Source of the DNA: Aaosphaeria pasadenensis
Lineage: Eukaryota > Ascomycota > Dothideomycetes > Pleosporales
Assembly (NCBI GenBank): GCA_022813625.1
Contig: JAKLMB010000008.1
Span: 310,001-374,000 of the forward strand
Length of the DNA: 64,000 bases
Direction: 5' to 3'
Of this stretch, positions 54,455-64,000 are shown piece by piece. A model generated the notes under the pieces. The model had not been told where the DNA came from. It was given only the letters and a program-made list of their open reading frames with translations, and made no database searches. The translations under genes were made by a program, and so were the position numbers. Every line of letters begins with the position of its first letter. Position 1 is the stretch's first letter.

Positions 54455-54838
54455 TTAAGCAGTCTTGCAGGTGAAGGTGAAGCCATTGAGGTTGACTGGG
54501 ACAGCACCAGGAGTGAGGTCGAGATCGACCCAGGTCTGGCGGCTGTTGATGTTGACGGTCTTGCCGGGAGCGTTGAAGCTGCAGTAGACATCGGTGGGGA
54601 ACTTGACGAGCTGGGCGCTGCTGGCGAGGATGTTGCCAGCGTTGTCGACGCGGGATCCCGAGAAGAGAGAAGGGATGGTGTAGACTGTGCCGTCGGCGTT
54701 GACGGTCGCTGGTGCGTTGGCACCGCTCTGGTCGTTGATGAGAGAGAGGGTGACGGTGGGGACCTGGCGCTCCCTGAGAGATGGGGCGGAGAGGGCGGCG
54801 CCGAAGAGAGCGAAAGCGACAGCGGAGGTGGTCTTCAT
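54455..54838 (-). CDS. Small secreted protein (fungal VTLTNDQTGANAPATV-type family)
   Basis: 127 aa, intronless. Signal peptide MKTTSAVAFALFGAALSAP, then a probable Kex2-type site (LRERQ). The mature protein is beta-rich and starts VTLSLINDQSGANAPATVNA, followed by SLFSGSRVDNAGNILASSAQ and FPTDVYCSF, ending GFTFTCKT; two Cys near the C-terminus could form one disulphide. This arrangement recurs in a widespread uncharacterised family of abundant ascomycete secreted proteins. A minus-strand TATAAAG at 55022-55016 lies ~178 bp upstream. Confidence 0.85.
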   Translation of the reverse strand: MKTTSAVAFALFGAALSAPSLRERQVPTVTLSLINDQSGANAPATVNADGTVYTIPSLFSGSRVDNAGNILASSAQLVKFPTDVYCSFNAPGKTVNINSRQTWVDLDLTPGAVPVNLNGFTFTCKTA

Positions 54839-56801
54839 TTTGAAAGTTGAGGTTTGGAGTTGGTTGGTTGGTTGAGTAGAAGATTAGATTTTGAAGTTGG
54901 AAGAGCGAGTGTTCCAAGGAAATGGAATTAGAGAAGAGATAAGAGAAGACTGTACTGTTGTTTGAAGCTGTGTTGACGAGATGATAATGATAATTTGAGT
55001 GCGAAAAGCAGATATCTTTATACTTGAACAGTCCTCACACCTCGAGGCTCAAAGTCTATGATTTTGATGCTACCAGGCCTTGCTTATTTTCAGCTTCATG
55101 CTAGCCTTCAAGCCATGTCTCGATAATAGACATTGGAATCGTATCCGAAATGCTACCTACGTAACTCCGCCACTGCCATCGTGAAAAGTCTGGTAGGTTA
55201 GGCCTGAGCGAAAATTAGCGGAGCTGTAATTGGAAGCTGGAGGCTTTTCCAGCTGCTGCTCCCCACGCTTCAACTGCATTCGGCTAATAGCAGGAGACTC
55301 GGTACCGAGCAGGGATAAGCTTATGATGATGAGGATGAGATGCAAATGGGAAATCTGCGCCTGCGCCACTGGAGGAACCCATCCACATGGAATCCAGCCG
55401 AATTAGCGGGATGAGTTTAACTTACGCGACATTCACTGGGCTGAACCATATCTAACGGCTTACGGTGTGGTCCAGCTTGGCATTGTCAGCACCTTAAAAC
55501 GTTTGTAAGTATCTGTCGATCTATTTTTGAGAACAGGAGGCCTTCTACGAGCTTGGCCGAAGTAAGACATCGAGTCCTGTGATCATTGGGTTGCACTCAT
55601 CTTTCGTATGAGGTAGCTCTGTGCGGGGTGCATGCCGGTCAGTAATGGTGGAGGCTGAAGGCTGAACTTAGCTCATTCACTAATTAGGTGGTTCCTCATA
55701 GAATTTTGGGGGATCTGTTGATGAGCCACACCAAACCGTGGCTACAGCTGGATTCCAGACGAGACTACCCGTGACATCCGATCCTCTTTCTCTGGATGTC
55801 CTGTTAAGGCTACCCATTCAGGTTTAGATACCTCGACTAATTAACTGTTGATGGTTAATCAAGTAGCTGAGCATTGTGTCGGATGGGCATGTCCCGATTG
55901 GGATTTTGCTCTTCGGGATCCTGCGACAGTTTTCAGTCTACAACTTTCCACTATTTGCTTCGCCCTCGATATAATTATTGTTTCGTAACAGCGAGAAACA
56001 TTGCAGAACCAACAGTATACTCGGCGCTAGGCCTCCAGCGAGGAGAGACTTAACGCGTGCTGATCGAGGGTAAGCGAACAGACAGCTCCTCGACATGTGG
56101 TGCCACGAAAGCCCAGAGGACAATTTGCTTTTCTCCGCCCCCTCAAAATGTATGTCCTCGTATGTCTTAATTAGGTCACGCCGCATTCGGGCGCCGAGAC
56201 ATGCTTTCTCACATACATATCACGAGAGTCGTATTGAGAATTGTATTGAGCGGAATACGAGATATCAGGCCTTCATCCATCGCAAATAATATCATTTTCT
56301 AATGTGTGAGTGACTGGCGCCAATGACAACAGCGATATGCGCCAGGACGACATTGCAACTAATAATTCCGAGACCCAAACGTATTGGGGTCTTGAAATGG
56401 CTGTTATTTGCGCTATCTTTAGTAGTGTTGTTGGTAGCCTCGATCTGAGGTTCGGCTTTCAGCTGTGCTGTGCAGTGCCCTCATGCCCGGAAGGTTCCGG
56501 GGAACTATCATAGTGGGGTGAGGTCTGGGTACATACAGGCAGCCTCGAGTTGATGGGTTTGATGAGTTCAAAGACTATTGGCAGGTCATGATATTCGTGA
56601 GATATTACTAGAATGGCCGGCCTAATAATGCTGAGGAAAGACAGTTTGATACTACTTAATAATGTTCCTGCTGACGTGCCTCGCAATCACATCCTCTGAT
56701 AATGGCCAGTATAGGACAAAGGCAATTTTGAATATATAATTTAATTTTCTTCATGTACAAGGCACAACCTAGCTAAGGCTGTGCACATCGGGTGCGCTTT
56801 C
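54839..56801. other. Intergenic region
   Basis: 2 kb. The left end holds the leader and TATA of the secreted-protein gene. The rest shows only short ORFs (55938-56186 minus, 56310-56513 plus) with no domain. Checked for a RiPP-type precursor with repeated Kex2-flanked cores near the UstYa gene; none seen. Confidence 0.45.
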
Positions 56802-57800
56802 TTAGAAGATTTCCTGATCGTCGTATGCTCTCACGCTCTCCAGACGCTTCTTAACCAAAGACCAATCGCGGCACACTATCATCAGGTATTAGTACAGTTC
56901 TATGTGAGACCTTCATAGTCATCTAGGAGAGCTGACTTACCATGTAAGCTATCCCATCCGTCACTTCCGCCGTTATGATCGGGGAATGTAGTTTCTAGGC
57001 CCTCGAGCGCTATGTCTGCATTGCACATGATTGCTTGTCTCATGTAATCGAAGCAGTGGATCATATGCCAGTGATGATCTGTTTCCCAGTTAGCCTTCAC
57101 CGACATATTAAACATTCGTAATAGAGAAGCACTCACCTTCAGGTAGCGGTGTGTTCGAGGTCAGACCAGAGTACACCTCCACAACGGCGTACAAACAATG
57201 CAGCTGGTGCGTCACAGAAGTGGTGAACACAGTCGTACCTTCGTCCCATACGATGGGCGTTGGCAAGTCGTGGTATGACTCCGGGTCAGGTATCTGTTGA
57301 AATCCCATTCCATGAGGCAGAAGGTCGTTCCAAGCTTGTAGGACTTCTGGCTTGAAGAAGTCGGCGGTGTTGTTCGGTGCATAGGTCTGATTGATTTCAA
57401 ACTTGGTGAGTTTCGTAGGTACTACAGTCATAGGTCAGTGTCTATTCAGATCAACTGAATGGGTAATAGGCCACGGACTGTGAGGTCCCCATCCTGTGAT
57501 ATCGCCGCCAACCTCGTTCGCACTCGACCGCTGCTTGGACCCCCATCCGGCTAATAGGCCTTGTTCTTTTGCGAGAAGGCCGATGATAACGAGCTGCAGT
57601 ACTATCACGACGAACCATCGTGACGCTTGAAGTATCGCCATGCATGTATTCCTCTTCGAATGCCTTGTCCTGCCGGCAATATATCTCTCCGATGCCCATT
57701 GCTTCTCATCGGTTCCTACCAACGATTCCACTTCTGTCGATGAGTCGTCATGGCGGTCGTCAGCGTAAACCTCTTGGTAGGTACGTGAAGGCTCCATCAT
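56802..57800 (-). CDS. UstYa-like (DUF3328) oxidase
   Basis: Minus-strand exons 57800-57479, 57421-57137, 57078-56941 and 56875-56802 join in frame to 272 aa, all introns phase 1. One membrane anchor at ~60-77 (RWFVVIVLQLVIIGLLA) after a polar N-terminus. The family core follows: Y121APNN, FFKPEVLQAWNDLLPHG, YHDLPTPI, and two HxxHC motifs, H179-Q-L-H182-C183 and H207-M-I-H210-C211 in DHHWHMIHCFDYMRQAI, ending CRDWSLVKKRLE. UstYa-family proteins catalyse oxidative cyclisation or halogenation in ustiloxin/cyclochlorotine-type pathways. No precursor peptide, tyrosinase, methyltransferase or P450 gene is visible beside it, so it is an orphan here. The intron between exons 1 and 2 bypasses an in-frame stop at 57435. 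Confidence 0.88.
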
Positions 57801-58877
57801 TTTATAATAATCAAGATCGAAAGAATTAGATATGTTGAATAGATGACGCCAGGTCTAGGAGAATCGAAAATTGGTAAGAGCAAAGAAGAGAGTGGTGAGC
57901 ACAGCTACAGAACGAAAGAACCAAGGAGGAGGGCGATGCCTCAGATCTAATAGTATTCGAACTGGACATCAAGGGCCAGCCTGCTGCTCTGCTACCAAAC
58001 ACGTTTGAGCATTAATCGCGCCCGGACGACCATGGCACGGGAAACGGTATTGCGCATTGTTACAACAATAAGGCAGTTTGACAGCGAGAGCGCGAGCCAA
58101 TAAGAGGGCCGATGGCTGTGGCGCTCGTGTCAAACTTCCCAAGAGCTATTCCGATGTTTGTTAGACCGCCAAGATGAAACAGTGGTGAATCGCAAAGACG
58201 GAGATGGCGACCCCGGTGGAGCGACCCAAGCAAGGAACACCTGAAACTCAAACAGGACTACAAAGGGATTCTGTTCGTATCGCTCAATAGTCATGCAAGT
58301 AACTGTCTTTAATTGTAGAATGTCAGGCAAATCGATGATTCTCAACAGGAACAACATACAGGGTTCACAACAATTCTATACCAGGATGCATTCTTTCAGA
58401 GCAAATATCACTACCTGAGGCATGTTCACAGTCCATTTCGGTCTGTTATAAAGATTCCTGTGGAGTCAACACTACTCCGTACCATTATGACAGATCGAAG
58501 ATCATGTTGAACAGAGGTGAGGCCTGATATAGTATCGGGAACTGGTTTCTGTTCCAGCGTATATATCACACGATTCACCCAAGAAAAGTGTATCTATCAA
58601 TATCGCACGACTAGCTACAGTCACGAACAAATCTTTTGGATAGTTGGGCTAGCCGCCCGCGTGATCCAGCTTTGCGATCTCATTGACCACCCGAAAGGTA
58701 GCGAACGGGAGCTCGAAGATGGCTAGTGCACTAACAGACCGCTAAGGACTCAAAGTTTTTCATAGACCATGTGCATCCCAGGTTGGTTGATCTTACATCG
58801 GATTGATCGAAAATTTGAACATATCTGAAAAAAGTATTTAGGGTGATAGTCATGCTATCGTCGAGAGGAAATGGCGA
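57801..58877. other. Intergenic region
   Basis: 1.1 kb upstream of the UstYa-like gene; only short ORFs, none with a signal peptide plus repeats. Confidence 0.5.
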
Positions 58878-59748
58878 TTATCGTTGTACACATAGATCGC
58901 TCCGAATAACCCATTTCTCGCCCTTCAGAACCTCGCGGCCCTCGTGAAGCATGCACTCAGCACCATGTCGATGCAACAATGCCATACCAACCTCCAAGTC
59001 TACGATGAAGGGTTCTGGTGGTGGCTCTTTGCGGTTCTTCTTACCCACGGGAGGATCTGGGTAGAATACTGTTTCGCCCCCAAGGCATCCAGTTGCGGGC
59101 GAAGTCAGATACAGTAACAACGTCCAAGTAGTTCGTGCTTGAACTGGAGATGATCCCGGTATTTCAACATTGTTGGAATCATCATCTGCTATGTCTCAGT
59201 GACAGATTACACCCAATACTAGGTGAACGTACAGTGTTGGTCAAAAAATTGGCCTTTGGAGTATCTATAGATACGGATATTGGGATTCAGCCCAACCTAA
59301 AATAAGTTACTTGAGGTTGGTAAAGATGAGAAAAGACCGGAAGAGCTGATCATACCACTTCGCCGCCCCACAACTCTTTCCGTTGACTATCATCTAAGTC
59401 CAGTGTGCCCTCAGCTTTGCCTGTGATAAGGTCTTGCAACGAAGTTTCACGCCAAAGACGTTCTGCGAAGGCAGGGTCATCGATCTGAAAGCGATCATTG
59501 ACACGAACGGCGTCGCCCTTCTTGGGCTTGCCGGGTGTGGTAGTTAATGGAAGCGATGTAAGGAAAGACACATAATTCTTGCACAAGGTCGCCGTCCAGA
59601 AGTTCGGAATGGTTACGATCTGCCCAGGTAGCGCATGCTGCAAGTAAAGATCAATGGTTGGTATAAGCGGTGTGAAGGGAGGCCAGTCAGGTGTCGGCTG
59701 AACCGCAGGCTTCGAGACTACCTCTTTCGGCTTTCTTTTGGGAGGCAT
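58878..59748 (-). CDS. 2-oxoglutarate/Fe(II) oxygenase, prolyl 4-hydroxylase-like
   Basis: Minus-strand exons 59748-59356, 59296-59233 and 59185-58878 give 254 aa. N-terminal lead is basic (MPPKRKPKEVVSKP). The catalytic double-stranded beta-helix carries the iron ligands H152-x-D154 (FFDQHYDDS) and H233 (MLHEGREVLKGEKW), with K243 as the likely 2-oxoglutarate carboxylate contact. The order matches the P4Hc type. No signal peptide, so cytosolic or nuclear rather than collagen-type secretory. It hydroxylates a prolyl or other residue in an unknown protein. Divergent with the forkhead gene (396 bp apart). It is probably a conserved housekeeping gene rather than a partner of the UstYa gene. Confidence 0.86.
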
Positions 59749-60144
59749 ATCAGTGACCAGACTGCGTGAATTGGTATTCCAGTGATAACAAATGATTCCA
59801 AGTTCGAATTATGGCTTGAATGCGTGTCCGAGTGATCAGTGCGGCAGGGCAACTCTGAGAATTACTGGGTGAAGGACGCCTCAACAGACAGCAACTTCAC
59901 TTATCCCACCCACTCTGTTTCCATGGGATTTGAACAGTCTAAACCCCCCCCAGTTGCCTATCGGTCTGGTCCAAACACCGTTACCTACTATTAATTCACT
60001 TCGTCTTCCTGTTGGAATCCCCCCGCGAGAAGTGCTGACCGCCGAACGAAGCTCACCTGATTAGTCGGAGGCAGATACCGACAACAGAAGAAACAAGGCA
60101 GCCACAGGCAGTTGTACAAAAACAAGTTGCGCCAGTGAAGACAG
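59749..60144. promoter_or_regulatory. Divergent promoter, 2OG oxygenase / forkhead gene
   Basis: 396 bp between start codons, including a homopolymeric AACCCCCCCC stretch near 59945; no TATA box evident. Confidence 0.45.
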
Positions 60145-63100
60145 ATGGATGTCCTCACCGTCACAGCTGACGATGGCGTTGGTGATGGAGCATCGATGAG
60201 GCGCCAAGGCAAGGCACATGAGTTGGGACCACTTAAATTTGAGTCCAGCCGGGATTTGCCGCGACCGCAAAGCCAAACCCAACTGGATTTGCTGGACTCG
60301 TTGGACTTTGTCGCTGGAGACGCCGACAACTTTTCCTTCGAACTGTTTACCCTGAGCCTTGACGAAGACTCGAGCGCTGAACTTCAGAGCGAATACGTCG
60401 ACGAATTACTCTCACCTGGTACGGCTCTACCACCTCAGCGGCGGTCTCTGGACCGCGCCGTGGCCAGCTCACCGACCTCCTACGAAGATTAGAGAGTTAC
60501 TGATCGCCAGCGCAGACTTCGACCTCCACACCCTCAACACCGCAAACCTCGACGAACCCTCCGAATTGAACCAATATGGCATGCTCAGCGGCACCAATGT
60601 TTTAAGCCGCGCGCCATTGTCAACGACCGACAGCAATGGTTCAGCCCTCCAAAATGGTCTCCCCAGCGCTACTGCTACCAGACTCAACGAAAGATATCCC
60701 TCAGACTTATTCCCACGCGCCGGCATGGAAGTCGCTACCGCAGCCAATGCGCCTGCACCCGACGCGGTCATGTCCGCCGATACGCTCCCTCCGTTCGAAG
60801 GCGCGACCGAATTTCCAGACGCGATACCGCAAAGTCTCCCCATTTCCACGATTCCTGCCGATCTTCCACCCCTCGATGCCCCGATCGCGCTTGATCAGCC
60901 CATGAGCGATGCCTTTGCAGCGAGCTATGTCCCTGACATGACCGCAATGCAGATGTCTGACGTCCCCATGAATGATTACGCGGTCACTCCCGAGGACCGC
61001 CTCAGCGCGTTCGCGCGTTTGCGCTTCAGCGATGGGAACTATTATATGCACACTTACCAGATCATCCTCGGCCGGAATGTACAACTCGCACGCAAGGATA
61101 TGCTTCGTCTCAAGAGAGCTAAAGAACGCGGTGACTCCGGAGGTGACACCAGCGGCAGGAAACGAAAACGAGGACATCACCGCCCACGTAGCGTCATAAG
61201 CAACACTGGAGGCATCGTGAATGCCGCCGTGGCTGCTCTACCTGTTGAATACCAACAGCGCCGCCAAAGCGTTACCGAAAATTCTCACGACTCAAATTCC
61301 AACCATGCAGCAGATCCAAATCAAGCCGATGCTGTGGAGCAGGCGCCTCAGGATGTCCTTATGGAGGCTTTTGCCCCCGTGCCACAACAACTAGAAGGTC
61401 ATGTCCCAGAGAATCCGCACGACTGTCCTACTGTGCCCATTCATCCTGCAGATATCAATTCAATGTCCACCGTACAAGGGCCTAAGGGCATTTCTCGCCA
61501 ACACGCAAAGATAGCCTACAATTTTGACAAGCGATATTTTGAGCTGGAAGTGCTCAGTAGGAACGGGCTGTATCATGAGGATCGCTTCTACCGAGCGGGC
61601 GACACGGTCAGACTCAATCATGGTGACACGATCGTGATTGGAGCTGTCGATATGACTTTCACTCTTCCCGAGGTCGCGCTTACCGACGAAGACAGAGCAC
61701 GACAAGGTCCAGACTCCCGTCCAATGAGTTTCTCCTTCGAGAATGGCCAGGGCGAGCTCGAGAGTGACGATATGTACGACGAGTCAGCTAGTGAGGGTAC
61801 AAGCGTGAATCCAAGGCACATTTTCTACAGCCTGCATCCATCAGATTCTGATATGGATGATATGGCCGAAGATGAGGTGGATGACGAAGAGGACGACGAG
61901 GACGATGAAGACGACGAACCTCTCTCGCCTGTTCCAAGGCACAAGAAGAAGAAATTCATCAAGAAACCCGCAATCAAACAGAAGCTCAAGATAAGCCTAA
62001 AGAACAAGCCTCTGCCGCCACAACACTCGAGAAAGGAGAGCAAGAGCTTCCACAAGAGGAAGATTATCCGCGAGCCTTCGCCAGAGTCGCCAGATGAGGA
62101 GCCTCTGGCCAAACGCGCGAAAAAGAAACCCAAAGAGGTTTCGGAAGAACCTCCAAAGGAGAAAGGAAAAGCTCCAGCAAAGACAGCCAACAAAATACCA
62201 ATCAAGGAACCACCCAAGGCCAGCTCCCCTGAAAAACCAGAACCTCAGGAAACACCGATGTCCGAAAGCCCTACGCTTGCTAAGAAGCCTGTCCTTGAAA
62301 ATGCTGCAACAGCCGACGATATCGAGCAGGATGGCATCATTACTGCTGAAATTGCTAGGCAGCACGGTCTCCCTGACACGCTCATAGGGCAAGTATTGGA
62401 GAAACGTAAAGGCCCAGGACGCCCACCAAAAGATGGCGTTATGTCAAAACGTCAACGAGCACAGCTTATCAAACATCATAAGGAGATGGAGAAAGCTAAA
62501 GCTGCTGGCATCGACATTACAACAATTCCTGCACCAGCTGTCAAACCAAAGATTGCTCGTGCACGTAAAGACTCAACCTCGAATGCCCTCGAAGGTGACG
62601 ACGATGACATTCGGGAGAGTACCGAAAGGGGCGAAAATGCAGCGAATTCCACGGACAAGAAGCCAAACAAACCGAGTAAACCACCCAGGACACCATCCCC
62701 CGAACTCAAGGTGGAGGATTATACTGAAGAACAGTTGCAACGACCGTCTGCTAATTATGTCGTGCTCATTCACGAAGCGATTAGTTCGTCTGCAACCGGT
62801 CAGATGAATCTGCAACAAATTTATAACTACATTGAGAAGAAGTATCCCTGGTATAAATTCAAGACCACCACGAGCGGCTGGCAATCTAGTGTCCGTCACA
62901 ACCTCGGTCAACACGACGCATTTGTCAAAGGTGATAAAGAGGGCAAAGGGTACAACTGGAAGATCAACCCTGAAGTTTCCATTGAAAAAGAACGCCGCAA
63001 AAGACAAGTCAGTCCACAGGCCAGTCATGTTCCAAGACAAGGATACTACCCTCCTCCGAATGGTTATTCCGCCTATGGACAGCCTGGCGCGCCCCCATAT

Positions 63101-64000
63101 TATCCAGGTCTCCCTCAAGGAATTCCCAATCCTGGTCCAAGACCACCACCTAGTGTCGAATCTGTACAACCACGTCTACCACCCAGTCTCGCTCGTAATG
63201 CGGCATCGGCCACAGCACCCGCTTCTCAGGCTGCTCCAAATCCCTCTCCGTACAGCTCACCTTGGGCGGGCGGTAATCCTGCTGGCAGCCCAGCTGCCCA
63301 GGCTCCACCGCGCCCATATCCACAACACCCCAATGCCCAAGCAACACCAGGCGGTGGCCCACCGGCAGCACCAAATGCATCGGGACAGTACGGAGTGCTC
63401 ATGCCAACCAATGGACCATATTCGGCCAGTCCCTATGGCAATCAATATGCCTCAACCGGCGCCAGTCCCTATGCCAACGCAGCGAATCGGACGTATTCAC
63501 CCTATGCTGCTGCGGCATCTTCGTCAGCAACACCACAGGCAGCTTCGGCGCCGTCACAATACCCAAACTCCACAGCCTCTGCACATAGTGCGATACCGCA
63601 GCCTCCTCCAGCAAACACACATGTCGGTCCGCACCCATCGGGACGCTACCCAATCTCAACGGATCTGGCCGTGATAACTCAACTCGAAGCTTTCCGTACG
63701 CATTATCTAGAGAAGACAACACTAGACAGGCGCCTTGAAGAAGTTAAAGTGGACAACGCTATTCGAGCAGTCGTGAACCCTGGCATAGCAACAGGTGTGA
63801 CCGATGAAGAACAGAGGCTAGTGATCGTCTTGCAGAACTTCCTGTCACAAATTGGTATAAAACAACTACCTCGCGCCGAGACTCAAGAACCCAAGAAAGA
63901 TGTGGCCATAAAGCAAGAAGAGACAAATGGGAGACATCCGAGTGAACCTCAAACCCAGGCCAACACTACCAACGAAGTCAAGTCACAACATCCACCGCCG
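60145..64000 (+). CDS. FHA-forkhead transcription factor, Fhl1-like (3' partial)
   Basis: Exons 60145-60418 and 60468 to beyond the window end; 1269 residues visible and the frame is still open at 64000. The first intron (49 nt, donor GTACGG, phase 1) joins ELLSPA to HRPPTKIRELLIASADFDL; without it a TAG follows at 60490. FHA domain: first strands at ~273-300 (FARLRFSDGNYYMHTYQIILGR), then a ~130-residue insert, then GISRQHAKIAYNF (from ~432) to IVIGAVDMTFTLP (~490). Acidic and Lys-rich regions follow, an AT-hook-like KGPGRPPKDG (~739), and a forkhead winged helix at ~850-926 (YVVLIHEAISSSATGQMNLQ, GWQSSVRHNLGQHDAF, GYNWKINPE). A Pro/Ala/Tyr-rich C-terminal region follows. Order and FHA layout match yeast Fhl1, a regulator of ribosomal-protein genes; assignment to Fhl1 rather than Fkh1/2 is inferred. 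Confidence 0.88.

Noticed and set aside
54430..54917. Overlapping minus-strand ORFs of 97 and 185 codons around the small secreted protein
   Set aside because: Same strand, other frames, Arg/Pro/Gln-rich shadows of the 127-aa secreted protein, which has a signal peptide and family match.
54839..58877. Search for a RiPP precursor (signal peptide plus repeated KR-flanked cores) near the UstYa gene
   Set aside because: No open frame in this range shows repeated Lys-Arg-delimited units.
62573..63169. 198-codon minus-strand ORF, and a 280-codon plus ORF at 62832-63674
   Set aside because: Both are shadows of the forkhead gene, whose own frame is open through the window end.

Overview
This is a nuclear contig segment from a filamentous ascomycete (Pezizomycotina). 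The evidence is the small introns (mostly about 47-100 nt, GTATGT/GTAAGT-like donors, CTAAC/CTGAC-like branch sites, YAG acceptors), the monocistronic genes on both strands, and the protein families: UTP10, a fused molybdenum-cofactor gene, Pth11-like receptor, UstYa-like oxidase, Kre9/Knh1-like wall protein, Fhl1-like forkhead factor. The class cannot be fixed from the sequence alone. I saw no convincing tRNA, rRNA, CRISPR array, origin or intact transposon.

Layout. 1-10.2 kb holds conserved housekeeping genes on the plus strand: UTP10 (5' end outside the window), a DENND11/LCHN-like protein with a probable GC-AG intron, and LEU4. 11.1-14.1 kb is accessory: two tandem 168-aa paralogues sharing C-x-H-x8-C-x4-CFW, embedded in four unrelated sets of local tandem repeats, then a putative GPI-anchored secreted protein. 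15.2-19.1 kb has a Kre9/Knh1-like GPI protein, a MYND-finger protein and a GMC oxidoreductase whose second catalytic position is Met. 20.4-24.2 kb is the MoaA-MoaC molybdenum-cofactor gene. 24.2-31.1 kb is nearly gene-empty apart from a tiny three-exon gene of a fungal family. 31-36 kb has a RING protein and an unrecognised four-exon gene. 37-40 kb has a divergent pair, proteasome alpha-1 (SCL1) and a WKF-domain nucleolar-type protein.

40.7-51.8 kb mixes two F-box proteins, a seven-TM Pth11/SAT4-type receptor with a 20-nt exon, an unknown 528-aa protein and an MFS exporter. 53.2-54.9 kb has two small secreted proteins. 56.8-60.1 kb has a UstYa-like oxidase (the family acting in ustiloxin-type RiPP pathways) and a prolyl-4-hydroxylase-like 2OG oxygenase. 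From 60.1 kb to the window end runs a long FHA-forkhead factor (Fhl1-like), truncated by the window end.

No single coherent new gene cluster is evident. The best leads are the tandem Cys/His paralogues in their repeat-rich locus, the MOCS1-type gene whose Gly-Gly-stop overlaps a splice donor and which carries a ~555-residue spacer, the orphan UstYa gene, and the GMC enzyme lacking the usual second His/Asn. All exon boundaries were read by hand; each spliced model quoted keeps frame and a total length divisible by three.
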